NCBI RefSeq assembly: GCF_023898315.1
Contig: NC_064617.1
Location: 619,805,000-619,868,999 of the forward strand
From: Schistocerca nitens
Lineage: Eukaryota > Arthropoda > Insecta > Orthoptera > Acrididae
DNA length: 64,000 nt
Direction of reading: 5' to 3'
The position numbers and the translations under genes were made by a program. Position 1 is the first letter of the stretch. The number at the start of each line of letters is the position of its first letter. Under the pieces are notes generated by a model. That model had not been told where the DNA came from and ran no database searches. It was given only the letters and a program-made list of their open reading frames with translations. This document shows, piece after piece, positions 61,001 through 64,000 of the stretch.

Positions 61001-64000
61001 AACTTATCCCAGCGTTTCTGCCGGTATCTAAACACAAGCCTGAAATTAGTTTTTAAAGGTCCTTCAGAAAACCGTCTCCACAGCCTTCAGTAATATTTCT
61101 GATGATGGAACATGCCTCCCATGAATCAGCTAAGGGAGTATAAAAATATCACACGGTACTGAATCCGCCCCAGGGGAGGGTGATGAAGCACTTCACTGTG
61201 ATTGCTCCAAGATATTCAGTAGCAAAAATTACAATATGGGAAGGTAAGTTACCTTTCTACAGCATCCATCCAGTTTCGCGGCTATGTCTCCTCTTGCACC
61301 TGATATGGACTGCAGGATATCCCTGTAGCATTGTCCAGTTATTTATGTGTGTGCAGATACAACACGCTGGTAAACGATTCCACGAATACCAAAAAATGAA
61401 ATGACAATAAGTCTCCCAGAAGAAGCATCATTTGCTTTTTTGAGGGTGTGTGTAATGAAGGATATTTGCACACTGAGCTCTGCTGCTTGCTCTCAGGATC
61501 AAACTGGTCAAGTTTTGAAAGAAACGCAGAATCTTCCTCTAATATCAGTGTTTACTGCAATCAGACCTCCACGGGAATGATCTTAAAAAATTCAGCAGGC
61601 TTGGAGTCCACTGTGCCAAAACTCGCCTCATGTGCATACATTCTGTCACCAACTTGTGGATAGCACTCTAAGATATTTTCAGTATCTTGGTAAGTCTTCC
61701 TAAGGCTATTCGTCGTTGGACTCGGTCGTTTCCTCATCAGGCTCTCTTATCTCAGACTGATACACTTACCGTAGCTTATAATCCCCAAAAGTCTGTAACA
61801 TCATCAAGGAATCACCTTGACTAAGGTGGAACCAACATGCAATGTCGTACCTGCATGTGTCATCCAAGCAGAATGCGGCTCGATATCTAGCCACGTTAGA
61901 AGTGGTGTTATTAGGAGAGGCCGCAGCTCTATATATGAAATTTCACATCCTGCATTCTCACCAATCAGCTACGGATTTACAAATATATTATTCCTTCTAC
62001 ACCACATGTGCAGAGTAAGCAATACTTCTCATACGCTATTTTTGTTGATGTTGCAATTTGAATTTAGCAATATTGGTGTTGCTTTTAACACTAATACAGG
62101 GATTATTAAGTTACTTATTCTGAACATATATGTACCAGACACAAATAATCCTGTATTAACAGCTTCTTTGCAACTGATATATATATATATATACCAACAT
62201 TGCGCAGGATTTGCCGGCAGTGACTCCGAATCCATGCCGTATCAGACTCTCGGCTACGCAAACGGTCCTCAACCTTACCTACAGACGACGAAGGACGGAT
62301 CAAGGAGGAATCTGGCCGAAGCCGACACTGGTAAGTTTGCATCTGCGTCCTGCAGATAACAGTGCGTTGTGCGCATCTTTGCATACTAGAAAGATATTTG
62401 TAATGGATTCAAATCAAAAAGTTAAGAGTTTGACAAAGGGGAAATTTTCAACTAGGCCAACTGTAGGCTTATACGTACCAATAGTCTCTTAATATGTAGT
62501 GCAGTTATATTTTTTGTGTAGGACATAAGTCGCAGACACGTGACTCAAGAGCAGAAGTAATCTGAAACAAATGACGGTACCGCTACTTTATATGACCTGG
62601 AGAATCGATACATCAGTAGCAGTTTCGATATTTCTTTGTTGAAGTACATCACATGAGCATTGAAAGTTTTCCAGGTGATGGAAAAAGGAGCCGTTAGCAA
62701 ATTGAAATGCAAGTATCAAAGAAAACGAGATTTATTGCAACATGACATCTGTTTCCTTCATCTGTATGCCAGAGTGTTTCTTATTATGTCAAAGGCTTAT
62801 CTCATTTCACAAAATGTCTTATATATCGAACACTAACGGCCTTCTGCACTTCCTTTATGTACTGCGTTTGATTCTGACAATGCTTGCCGATGAAGAACAT
62901 CTACTGTGTTCTGTCTTCTCGGAAATCTTCAGTCTAGTCGCTTATGTCTCCCTATATTTCTTTAACAAAAATATGTTAGTTAGGCAAAGATGAAGAGCTC
63001 TATCGAAGTCAAAAATACCAGCCTGAGCTCCCTCTGGATCTCACGAGAAAATTGGGCAGGCACGCTTTCACGTAATCAATGCTTGCGGGATCATCGTTGA
63101 TACGACAGAGCACACGTTTGCACTTTTTCGTTTTTTAAGAAAGTCATCATATTCCATCGTAAGAAATGTAATGTATCTGTAAAGGACATTGATATGAATG
63201 AGTTACAAGTGTACTTCTGCATCTCTGTGACCTTTTTTAAATACTGTAGCTAAAAGTAAATTTTATGACTGAAGTGGTGGACCCTATTCTTCAGTTTATT
63301 TTGTTGTCTTTTGAGACGTGTGGTGCAGCTCGCCACGATTTCCTCTCTTGTGCCGATCTATTCATCTCAGAGCAGCACCTGCAATCTGAGCCCCGCAATA
63401 AACTTTTGCAAGTTGAGGGGAACTTATAACATTTACCCACCACAAAAAATAGCGTTTCCCCTACTATGAGAATGATAGTTACATCTGTTTGGGGCCCTCT
63501 TACTCCTATTTCTTTTTAACCAGTCTACAATAGTTGAAACCTCCAATATGAACTCCTTACCTCCTTCTGTAAAGCATGTTTAGTTAATGTGATTGACATC
63601 TAAGTATCAGGAAGAAAAACATATACATTAGACAGTAATATTAGCTTGTAAGACAAATGCAGGAACGAGAGATAGCACACGCCGTCCTGTAGAAAGGATG
63701 AAAAATGGAACGTAATCTAGATGCACGATCATTCCATCTGAGGGTGAGAGGCTCCGAGTATCACCGGGATTCTCACCCTCGGATGACGAGCTGCACCGGC
63801 AGCAGGTGTGGCTACTCAGGAATGAGAGGCTCGGTATATTTACAAAGATTTCTTCGATATTCCTTCTTTTCTAACTTATTCGTACATCTATAGAAATGTA
63901 AATGGCAGCCCAGGAAACAAGTAGATAATCCAAAGGGCTGTGCTTCTACAGGTGACAAGGAGTACGAGTTCCCGTCTATGGTGCCGCTGTATGTGGAGAC
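18103..64000 (+). CDS. Membrane-type alkaline phosphatase gene, ten exons seen, 3' end outside the window
   Basis: A metal-dependent phosphomonoesterase with a signal peptide, normally secreted or GPI-anchored at the cell surface, where it hydrolyses phosphate esters at alkaline pH. Family motifs appear in order: FLGDGM (exon 3, metal-binding Asp), [12 protein letters not shown] (exon 4, nucleophile Ser in DSA), THASP (exon 5, Mg ligands), VILGGGRK (exon 6), [12 protein letters not shown] (exons 7/8, Glu, Asp and His metal ligands) and TADHAH (exon 8, Asp-His zinc ligands). The last conserved zinc histidine and any GPI signal lie beyond 64000. Introns are 1.6-9.1 kb and full of transposons. 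Exons 6 to 10 join in phase 1 and exons 3 to 6 in phase 0. About 490 residues are encoded here. Exon 5 is frameshifted. The family is certain; the paralogue is not. Confidence 0.93.
18223..18285 (+). repeat. (TC)n microsatellite in intron 1
   Basis: About 60 bases of nearly pure TC dinucleotides, starting 39 bases after the exon 1 donor. Length is likely polymorphic. Confidence 0.95.
18300..20112. other. Intron 1, unassigned part
   Basis: AT-rich intronic sequence with a GA-rich tract at 19739-19772. No frame carries a motif I recognise. Confidence 0.6.
20113..20201 (+). repeat. Direct duplication, 52-base period
   Basis: GTAGCCCCATAACGAAGTAA and about 17 following bases occur at 20113 and again at 20165. 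The second copy runs into the left end of the Tc1 element at 20197, so the duplication may have formed around or after its insertion. Confidence 0.8.
20197..21571 (-). mobile_element. Tc1-like element, decayed, carrying a LINE tail
   Basis: The left end has GCTGACGAAACCATTATGACC and the right end the reverse complement of GATGAGCGGAAACATTGTGAC, a diverged inverted repeat resembling the ends of the Tc1 copy at 2935-4141. The internal sequence is non-coding in any long frame. A LINE 3' tail is embedded at about 20338-20590. The coding region is too decayed to map. Confidence 0.55.
20338..20590 (-). mobile_element. RTE-like LINE 3' tail
   Basis: On the minus strand it reads through a [18 protein letters not shown]-like segment. 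The tail with GGCGGGCAGCATCAGACCAG follows. It matches the 3' end of the family seen at 1-2612 and 22621-23062. Confidence 0.65.
21945..22620 (+). mobile_element. Ty3/gypsy LTR retrotransposon fossil
   Basis: A fragment of the reverse-transcriptase domain of a Ty3/gypsy-type element, recognisable by [12 protein letters not shown] and by [17 protein letters not shown] further on. It is broken and lacks LTRs, gag and integrase here. It looks old. A LINE tail abuts its right side. Confidence 0.75.
22621..23062 (+). mobile_element. RTE-like LINE 3' part
   Basis: [20 protein letters not shown] at about 22693-22750 and a tail with TATCAGACCAGTGAAAAGAC match the 3' end of the RTE-like family. 5' truncated, as is usual for LINEs. 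Confidence 0.7.
23063..25518. other. Intron 1, right part, unassigned
   Basis: About 2.4 kb. A GA-rich microsatellite lies at 24294-24345. The last 20 bases form a strong pyrimidine tract and CAG acceptor for the exon at 25519. Otherwise I see no element. Confidence 0.6.
25519..25608 (+). CDS. Candidate alkaline phosphatase exon 2, 90-base cassette
   Basis: A strong acceptor (TTTGTGTGTTTCCAG) and a consensus donor (GTC|GTAAGT) bound 90 open bases that start and end in phase 1. The exon can therefore be included or skipped without changing the frame. It would add 30 residues beginning [16 protein letters not shown] between the signal peptide and the conserved domain. That region is variable in the family, so homology cannot confirm it. 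Local GC content is higher than in the flanking intron. RNA evidence would decide. Confidence 0.55.
25609..26612. other. Intron 2, unassigned part
   Basis: AT-rich. No repeat or gene that I can name. Confidence 0.55.
26613..26992. repeat. Head-to-head pair of tRNA-Thr-like SINE units
   Basis: Arms of about 95 bases are inverted copies: AACAATGAAATGAACAACC starts the left arm and its reverse complement ends the right arm. Each arm carries a tRNA-like sequence pointing toward the outer end. On + it is GATAGAGCGTCTGCC, TGTAAGCAG and GGTTCGAGTCCCGGTC (about 26866-26920). On - its diverged counterpart is at about 26750-26684. The anticodon position reads TGT. Both lack a complete tRNA fold, so I call it a composite SINE, not tRNA genes. 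Confidence 0.65.
27171..27384 (-). mobile_element. tRNA-derived SINE, variant head
   Basis: The body is shared with the other SINEs (GAGCACTATGGGACTTAAC, CTAACTAACCTAAGGAC). The head differs: GGGAATCGAACCCGGGAACC and GCGTGGGAAGCGAGAACGC, a better-preserved tRNA-like T-arm and anticodon arm. CATAGCTTAAAA at 27159-27170 and 27385-27396 is a perfect 12-base target-site duplication. Confidence 0.92.
27540..28262 (+). mobile_element. RTE-like LINE fragment, endonuclease with a tail
   Basis: The + translation gives [19 protein letters not shown], then [10 protein letters not shown] and [19 protein letters not shown], an AP-like endonuclease with its TWNAR motif. It then passes to [13 protein letters not shown]-like sequence and ends in a short A/T-rich tail with repeated AATAAATGAATA near 28262. 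The reverse-transcriptase part is missing, so it is internally deleted. Several stops. Confidence 0.8.
28263..30410. other. Intron 2, unassigned part
   Basis: About 2.1 kb. A 93-codon frame at 29336 and an 89-codon minus frame at 29965 have no recognisable domain, and I do not call them genes. Confidence 0.5.
30811..30880 (+). repeat. 10-base minisatellite
   Basis: Seven consecutive units related to TGCAGACTAA, with the exact 10-base spacing kept throughout. Confidence 0.85.
30941..31478 (+). repeat. 538-base tandem duplication, copy 1
   Basis: The unit starts TGTGATCCGCGAGGAGAAAA, runs through about 260 bases of an unnamed repeat (with AATAAA near its end), then a SINE that itself contains a short nested element (31220-31352). 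It stops inside the SINE at TGTTAAG, where copy 2 begins directly. The two copies differ at only a handful of positions, so the duplication is recent. Confidence 0.92.
31220..31352 (+). mobile_element. Short tRNA-like element nested in the SINE
   Basis: The host SINE is expected to read GCCGAGCGGTTCTAGGCGC. Here GGCCGA and GCGGTTCTAGG are separated by about 133 bases that begin CGGCACGGTAGCTCAGCGTG (A-box-like) and end in GACAAAAAAAA. The A-rich end and tRNA-like start suggest a second SINE family. An identical nested copy sits in the duplicate at about 31758-31889. Confidence 0.6.
31479..32016 (+). repeat. 538-base tandem duplication, copy 2
   Basis: Near-identical to copy 1. Here the SINE continues past the duplicated unit to its normal 3' end (CCCATAGTGCTCAGAGC and a T-rich tract at about 32052), which shows that copy 2 holds the original right junction. 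Confidence 0.92.
32430..32790 (+). pseudogene. DUF4817-type mariner transposase, N-terminal relic
   Basis: The + translation [18 protein letters not shown] is followed by [19 protein letters not shown] and [15 protein letters not shown]. This is the N-terminal domain of the same broad transposase group as 14060-15210. No catalytic part follows. Confidence 0.75.
33067..33491. mobile_element. Mariner-type MITE
   Basis: The ends CAGTATGATTCAG and the reverse complement of CAGGGTGATTCAG are flanked by TA at 33065-33066 and 33492-33493. The inner parts are also inverted: TTTTTGTAGTTAAAT against ATTTAACTACAAAAA. 425 bases, non-coding. Confidence 0.8.
33854..34110 (+). CDS. Alkaline phosphatase exon 3, metal-binding segment
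   Basis: Encodes [18 protein letters not shown], then [20 protein letters not shown] and [17 protein letters not shown]. The Asp in FLGDGM binds metal and YW near the start is typical of the family. The donor is AAG|GTCAGC in phase 0. Two acceptors keep the phase-1 entry: GGTGAAG|CT (start 33854) and CCCACAG|GA (start 33890). GC-rich coding sequence seems to begin at about 33865, so I list the longer form. The choice affects only 12 residues in a variable region. Confidence 0.9.
34440..35400 (+). pseudogene. Tc1-like transposase, broken
   Basis: Pieces in order: [17 protein letters not shown] at about 34892-34940, then [18 protein letters not shown] to about 35038. The C-terminal [13 protein letters not shown] and [20 protein letters not shown] lie at about 35250-35350. 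These match the central and last parts of Tc1 transposases. Frame changes and stops separate them and I could not find clear ends. Confidence 0.75.
35420..37400 (-). mobile_element. RTE-like LINE, antisense to the gene, strongly decayed
   Basis: On the minus strand, [14 protein letters not shown] and [17 protein letters not shown] at about 36390-36510 correspond to the RT palm region, and [13 protein letters not shown] lies downstream. The frame at 37359-37042 corresponds to the region before the RT. Numerous stops. It occupies about 2 kb of intron 3. Confidence 0.7.
37520..37945 (-). pseudogene. Mariner transposase C-terminal relic
   Basis: Minus strand: [16 protein letters not shown], then [20 protein letters not shown] (37718-37942) and [20 protein letters not shown]. 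In this family the first motif is normally HDNARPH, so the catalytic Asp is Asn here. The N-terminal half is missing. Confidence 0.85.
37985..38510 (+). pseudogene. Second mariner relic in opposite orientation
   Basis: Plus strand: [29 protein letters not shown], then [20 protein letters not shown] and [13 protein letters not shown] in other frames. It is the C-terminal half of the same mariner family and points away from the relic at 37520-37945. An insertion-like stretch lies at about 38100-38200. Confidence 0.75.
38965..39215 (+). mobile_element. tRNA-derived SINE, different family
   Basis: The tRNA-like head is TTAGCTGGGTGGTAAGGAGC followed by CTCACGTGTAAGCGGG and the T-arm CCCGGGTTCGATTCCCGTCC (about 39016-39035). 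An unrelated body of about 150 bases follows, with GGATGGGGCCTCCTGGG. The A-box and B-box regions are present, so it could once have been transcribed by RNA polymerase III. Confidence 0.7.
39490..40870 (-). mobile_element. Jockey-like LINE, 5' truncated, with an internal in-frame tandem duplication
   Basis: Minus strand: [20 protein letters not shown] at about 40830-40770, [28 protein letters not shown] (catalytic box intact) and REWQLISM. The C-terminal domain follows in the frame ending at 39617: [35 protein letters not shown] and [20 protein letters not shown]. The last part is repeated: a 258-base unit (about 39643-39900 and 39901-40158) duplicates 86 codons in frame. A 288-codon open frame spans both copies. 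The element ends near 39490 in a CATCTACATC-like tail typical of this family. Confidence 0.9.
40871..43177. other. Intron 3, right part, unassigned
   Basis: About 2.3 kb. I see nothing I can assign apart from the intron 3 acceptor CTCCACAG at 43170-43177. Confidence 0.55.
43178..43351 (+). CDS. Alkaline phosphatase exon 4, catalytic serine
   Basis: 58 codons in phase 0 at both ends. [20 protein letters not shown] continues SK from exon 3 into the nucleophile motif D-S-A, in which the serine is phosphorylated during catalysis. [20 protein letters not shown] follows, then [14 protein letters not shown]. An Asn-Asn-Thr and an Asn-Asn/Ala-Asn region could be N-glycosylated (NNT). Acceptor CCACAG, donor CAG|GTCAGT. 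The sequence is intact. Confidence 0.96.
43352..45556. other. Intron 4, mostly unassigned
   Basis: Contains a pair of roughly 45-base inverted segments at about 43795-43850 and 44310-44360 (CCGAAACACCA, AGAAAATG, GCCTGA on one strand of each). It also holds a 55-base tandem duplication at 44741-44850. No coding sequence recognised. Confidence 0.6.
44741..44850 (+). repeat. 55-base tandem duplication
   Basis: Two adjacent near-identical units beginning ATTGG and containing TTTTTAATGATTTGAAGTAT. Confidence 0.9.
45557..45818. repeat. Inverted repeat carrying a hammerhead motif, Penelope-like remnant
   Basis: Arms at about 45557-45675 and 45695-45818 are inverted copies. The right arm (+) has CTGAGGA (45726-45732), a TATTT/AAATA stem, GAAA (45752-45755), a two-pair stem III (AC/GT) with loop TTAT, and a cleavable C at 45763. 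Stem I pairs CTTT before the core with AAGG after the cleavage position. The left arm on the minus strand has a mutated core, CTAAAGA. Both arms carry AATAAA just beyond the motif. Confidence 0.6.
45819..46294. other. Intron 4, last part
   Basis: Unassigned apart from the acceptor TCTGCAG at 46288-46294. Confidence 0.55.
46295..46461 (+). CDS. Alkaline phosphatase exon 5, frameshifted
   Basis: Starts in phase 0 with [20 protein letters not shown], where His and Ser of THASP are metal ligands. [18 protein letters not shown] follows, and the frame from the acceptor then reads RTSRTSW and reaches a stop (TGA). The family sequence [16 protein letters not shown] is present from 46414 to the donor AAG|GTCAGT, but in the +2 frame. 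The exon is 167 bases, not a multiple of three, although exon 6 resumes in phase 0. The join also looks about eight to eleven residues shorter than I expect in relatives, suggesting a deletion of 3n+1 bases or a sequence error. No GT...AG pair allows a micro-intron here. Confidence 0.88.
46862..47056 (+). mobile_element. Palindromic tRNA-derived SINE
   Basis: Arms 46860-46935 and 46941-47016 are perfect 76-base reverse complements around TGCTC. Each holds CCCGAGTTCGAGTCTCGG, a tRNA T-arm/B-box. The right arm continues into a SINE tail (ATATCAGCGCACATTCC, GCAGAGTGAAAATCTCATTC). TAATTAGAAAT at 46851-46861 and 47057-47067 is one target-site duplication around the whole structure, so it inserted as a unit. 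Confidence 0.92.
47068..47694. other. Intron 5, unassigned part
   Basis: AT-rich. Two segments (about 47290-47340 and 47420-47520) contain related phrases such as ATGTTTAACATGTG. Possibly an old local duplication. No gene. Confidence 0.45.
47695..47886 (+). mobile_element. tRNA-derived SINE
   Basis: The head GGGATTAGCCGAGCGGTCCA has the A-box. GGAGGTTCGAGTCCTCCCTC has the T-arm/B-box. The body CTTAGGATAATTTAGGTTAA with GGGACTGATGACC and CCCATAAGATTTCACACA follows. The target-site duplication AGTTATCTT is at 47686-47694 and 47887-47895. Confidence 0.9.
47896..48987. other. Intron 5, right part
   Basis: A 20-base direct repeat (CTGCCTGCACTAATATCTTA) occurs twice at 48141-48180. The rest is unassigned up to the acceptor TTGACAG. 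Confidence 0.6.
48988..49189 (+). CDS. Alkaline phosphatase exon 6
   Basis: [20 protein letters not shown] opens the exon and continues NMK of exon 5. [20 protein letters not shown] and [17 protein letters not shown] follow. The VILGGGR motif is a family hallmark. NTT is a possible N-glycosylation site. Phase 0 entry, phase 1 exit at CTCG|GTAAGT. Intact. A Tc1-like element begins only about 30 bases into the next intron. Confidence 0.95.
49221..50225 (-). mobile_element. Tc1-like element, truncated and broken
   Basis: On the minus strand, [11 protein letters not shown]-like sequence, then [20 protein letters not shown] and [20 protein letters not shown] (49461-49769), with [13 protein letters not shown] after it. 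These are the Tc1 catalytic regions, and the second Asp (QHD) is present. The inner end near 49221 carries TATGTGATCAAAAATATTTG, a typical Tc1 terminus. I cannot find the matching inverted repeat at the other end, so it is 5' truncated. Confidence 0.8.
50308..52012 (+). mobile_element. Mariner-like element, decayed
   Basis: The left terminus is AGGGTGATCCAAAAGCACTT and the right one the reverse complement of AGGGTGTTCCAAGAGTCAGT, with TTGAAAATTCA matched further in. Inside, the + strand retains a CDYCFWG-like PDL/FLWG region at about 51625 and a C-terminal [20 protein letters not shown] at about 51745-51820. Most of the coding region is unrecognisable. A GA microsatellite lies at 50948-50996. 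Confidence 0.65.
52013..53098. other. Intron 6, right part
   Basis: About 1.1 kb with no recognised element. Ends in a good pyrimidine tract and AG acceptor. Confidence 0.55.
53099..53233 (+). CDS. Alkaline phosphatase exon 7
   Basis: Phase 1 in and out. With the carried G it reads [34 protein letters not shown] and GYFLFVEG. The Glu of FVEGG is a metal ligand completed by exon 8. GLF is a conserved start of the segment after the substrate pocket. The donor is GAGG|GTAAGT. Intact. Confidence 0.95.
53421..53462 (+). ncRNA. Hammerhead ribozyme motif, type I
   Basis: CTGAAGA (53426-53432, fits CUGANGA) is followed by stem II GAACC/GGTTC with loop TGTC, GAAA (53448-53451), stem III ACC/GGT and A at the cleavage position (53457). 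Stem I pairs GCCGT (53421-53425) with AAGGC (53458-53462), with one G-A mismatch. The sequence then runs into GATTTAAATAAATTC. The minimal stem III is as in the hammerheads of Penelope-like elements. It lies in sense orientation in intron 7, about 190 bases after exon 7. Confidence 0.7.
53545..56610 (+). mobile_element. Jockey-like LINE split by a mariner element
   Basis: The 5' piece is a 275-codon frame ending at 54366. It contains [20 protein letters not shown], then [64 protein letters not shown] and [12 protein letters not shown], with the catalytic FADD intact. After the mariner (54395-55907) the element resumes with [33 protein letters not shown] and [12 protein letters not shown], with several stops after 56200. 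It ends in a TATGTATGTAGATGAAAATA-like tail at about 56610. The part encoding the endonuclease is missing. Confidence 0.92.
54395..55907 (-). mobile_element. Mariner-like transposon with DUF4817-type transposase, near-open but defective
   Basis: The ends CAGGGTGTTACAAAAAGGTA and its inverted counterpart are flanked by TA (54393-54394, 55908-55909). The inverted repeats are about 115 bases. On the minus strand one frame runs from 55601 to 54597 with a single TGA near 55413. It shows [20 protein letters not shown], then [15 protein letters not shown] and [12 protein letters not shown] (first catalytic Asp). [20 protein letters not shown] and [15 protein letters not shown] (third catalytic region) follow. 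The second catalytic region (normally an HDG/HDN-type motif) seems deleted between [10 protein letters not shown] and RFSDRW, so it should be inactive. Confidence 0.9.
56611..56891. other. Intron 7, last part
   Basis: No element recognised. Ends at the acceptor GGGATTTACAG. Confidence 0.5.
56892..57083 (+). CDS. Alkaline phosphatase exon 8, zinc ligands
   Basis: Phase 1 in and out. [20 protein letters not shown] supplies the Asp and His metal ligands that follow FVE of exon 7. [20 protein letters not shown] follows, then [20 protein letters not shown], with Asp-His of TADH as zinc ligands, and NDIF. The donor is TTTG|GTGAGT. Strongly GC-rich and fully open. Confidence 0.96.
57084..58829. other. 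Intron 8, left part
   Basis: A (GT)n microsatellite of about 45 bases at 58051-58095 is followed by a G-rich stretch. I see no gene in the rest. Confidence 0.6.
58830..59206 (-). mobile_element. tRNA-derived SINE interrupted by a second SINE
   Basis: The outer SINE (minus) starts AAATGGCTCTGAGCACTATG and is cut at 58885. It resumes at 59059 with CATCAGTCCCCTAGAACTTA and ends with the tRNA-like head (GATTCGAACCTGCG, CACTCGGCCACAGC). The repeated TCATCAGTCCC at 58875-58885 and 59059-59069 is the target duplication of the inner copy. Confidence 0.93.
58886..59058 (+). mobile_element. Inner SINE of the nested pair
   Basis: Plus-strand copy: head CCGGCCGGGTTGGCCGAGCG, B-box GGTTCGAATCCTGCC, body CTTAGGTTAGTTAGGTTTAC and end CCCATAGTGCTCAGAGCCAT. 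Flanked by an 11-base target duplication. It has a shortened tRNA-like head compared with the outer one and is younger by position. Confidence 0.93.
59207..60894. other. Intron 8, middle part
   Basis: A G run of 13 lies at 59269-59281. About 1.6 kb of AT-rich sequence follows without recognisable features. Confidence 0.55.
60895..61700 (-). pseudogene. Mariner transposase relic
   Basis: Minus strand: [16 protein letters not shown] and an MMLLLGD-like stretch at about 61400-61530, then a C-terminal [20 protein letters not shown] at about 60950-61020. These match the central DPE(S/T)KQQS segment and the last segment of mariner transposases. Stops and frame changes throughout. The end ACGAGGGATGTTCAATGAAG may be a terminus. 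Confidence 0.6.
61701..62207. other. Intron 8, last part
   Basis: A TA-rich microsatellite (62177-62192) sits just before the acceptor TTGCGCAG. The open frame from 61817 that runs into exon 9 is intron read-through. Confidence 0.6.
62208..62330 (+). CDS. Alkaline phosphatase exon 9
   Basis: With the carried G it reads [20 protein letters not shown], then [20 protein letters not shown] and T. PYQTL and GYANGP are typical of insect alkaline phosphatases in the region between the TADH motif and the last conserved histidine. Phase 1 in and out, donor CACTG|GTAAGT. Intact. Confidence 0.94.
62331..63304. other. Intron 9, left part
   Basis: No gene or repeat recognised. Confidence 0.5.
63305..63412 (-). 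mobile_element. RTE-like LINE 3' tail fragment
   Basis: CAGCTCGCCACGATTTCCTC and CTCAGAGCAGCACCTGCAAT resemble the tail segment at 20338-20590. Only about 110 bases remain. Confidence 0.5.
63952..64000 (+). CDS. Alkaline phosphatase exon 10, cut by the window edge
   Basis: After the acceptor TTCTACAG the sequence with the carried G reads [26 protein letters not shown] followed by an ET is the family segment just before the glycine-rich GGDD stretch and the last zinc-binding histidine, which should follow outside the window. Phase 1 entry. Confidence 0.93.
   Translation, partial: MTRSTSSRLWCRCMWR

Noticed and set aside
61817-62359. 180-codon open frame
   Set aside because: Its right end is exon 9 of the phosphatase; the left part is intron sequence with no motif, read through the acceptor.
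1-64000. CRISPR arrays, operons, phage or plasmid genes
   Set aside because: None seen. Repeats are dispersed eukaryotic elements or simple microsatellites, and the only gene is spliced.

Overview
The window looks like a piece of a large, repeat-rich arthropod genome, most likely an orthopteran such as a locust or grasshopper (inference). The reasons are long AT-rich introns, many Tc1/mariner DNA transposons, RTE-like and Jockey-like LINEs, and several copies of a tRNA-derived SINE whose body (CTAGAACTTAGAACTAC, CTAACTAACCTAAGGAC) I associate with Schistocerca from memory. I see no bacterial operons, CRISPR arrays or plasmid features.

One host gene can be supported: a membrane-type alkaline phosphatase on the + strand. 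It starts with a TATA box and signal-peptide exon at about 18.05-18.18 kb and runs off the right edge. Its exons are 18103-18184, 25519-25608 (candidate), about 33854-34110, 43178-43351, 46295-46461, 48988-49189, 53099-53233, 56892-57083, 62208-62330 and 63952->64000. The splice phases fit at every junction and the family's metal-binding and catalytic motifs appear in order. The exception is exon 5 (46295-46461), which is 167 bases long and changes reading frame internally, so this copy carries a frameshift or the sequence has an indel error there.

1-18 kb, upstream: LINE remains (1-2612, 6100-8040, 10990-13440), a Tc1 element (2935-4141), an inverted repeat with hammerhead-like cores (5254-5473), a MITE (8919-9359), a broken mariner (9950-10720), two DUF4817-type mariner relatives (14060-15210 and 15228-17329, the second with TA target duplication and about 290-base terminal inverted repeats), and SINEs with clear target-site duplications.

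18-64 kb, introns of the phosphatase gene: more Tc1/mariner and LINE copies, a Ty3/gypsy fossil (21945-22620), a 538-base tandem duplication (30941-32016), nested SINEs, a perfect 76-base SINE palindrome flanked by one target-site duplication (46851-47067), and a LINE split by a mariner (53545-56610).

The most interesting signals are small. Intron 7 holds a convincing type-I hammerhead ribozyme motif (53421-53462) and intron 4 a second one inside an inverted repeat (45557-45818), both on the sense strand of the phosphatase gene and of the kind carried by Penelope-like retroelements. The palindromic SINE is also notable. I did not find a new multi-gene system.
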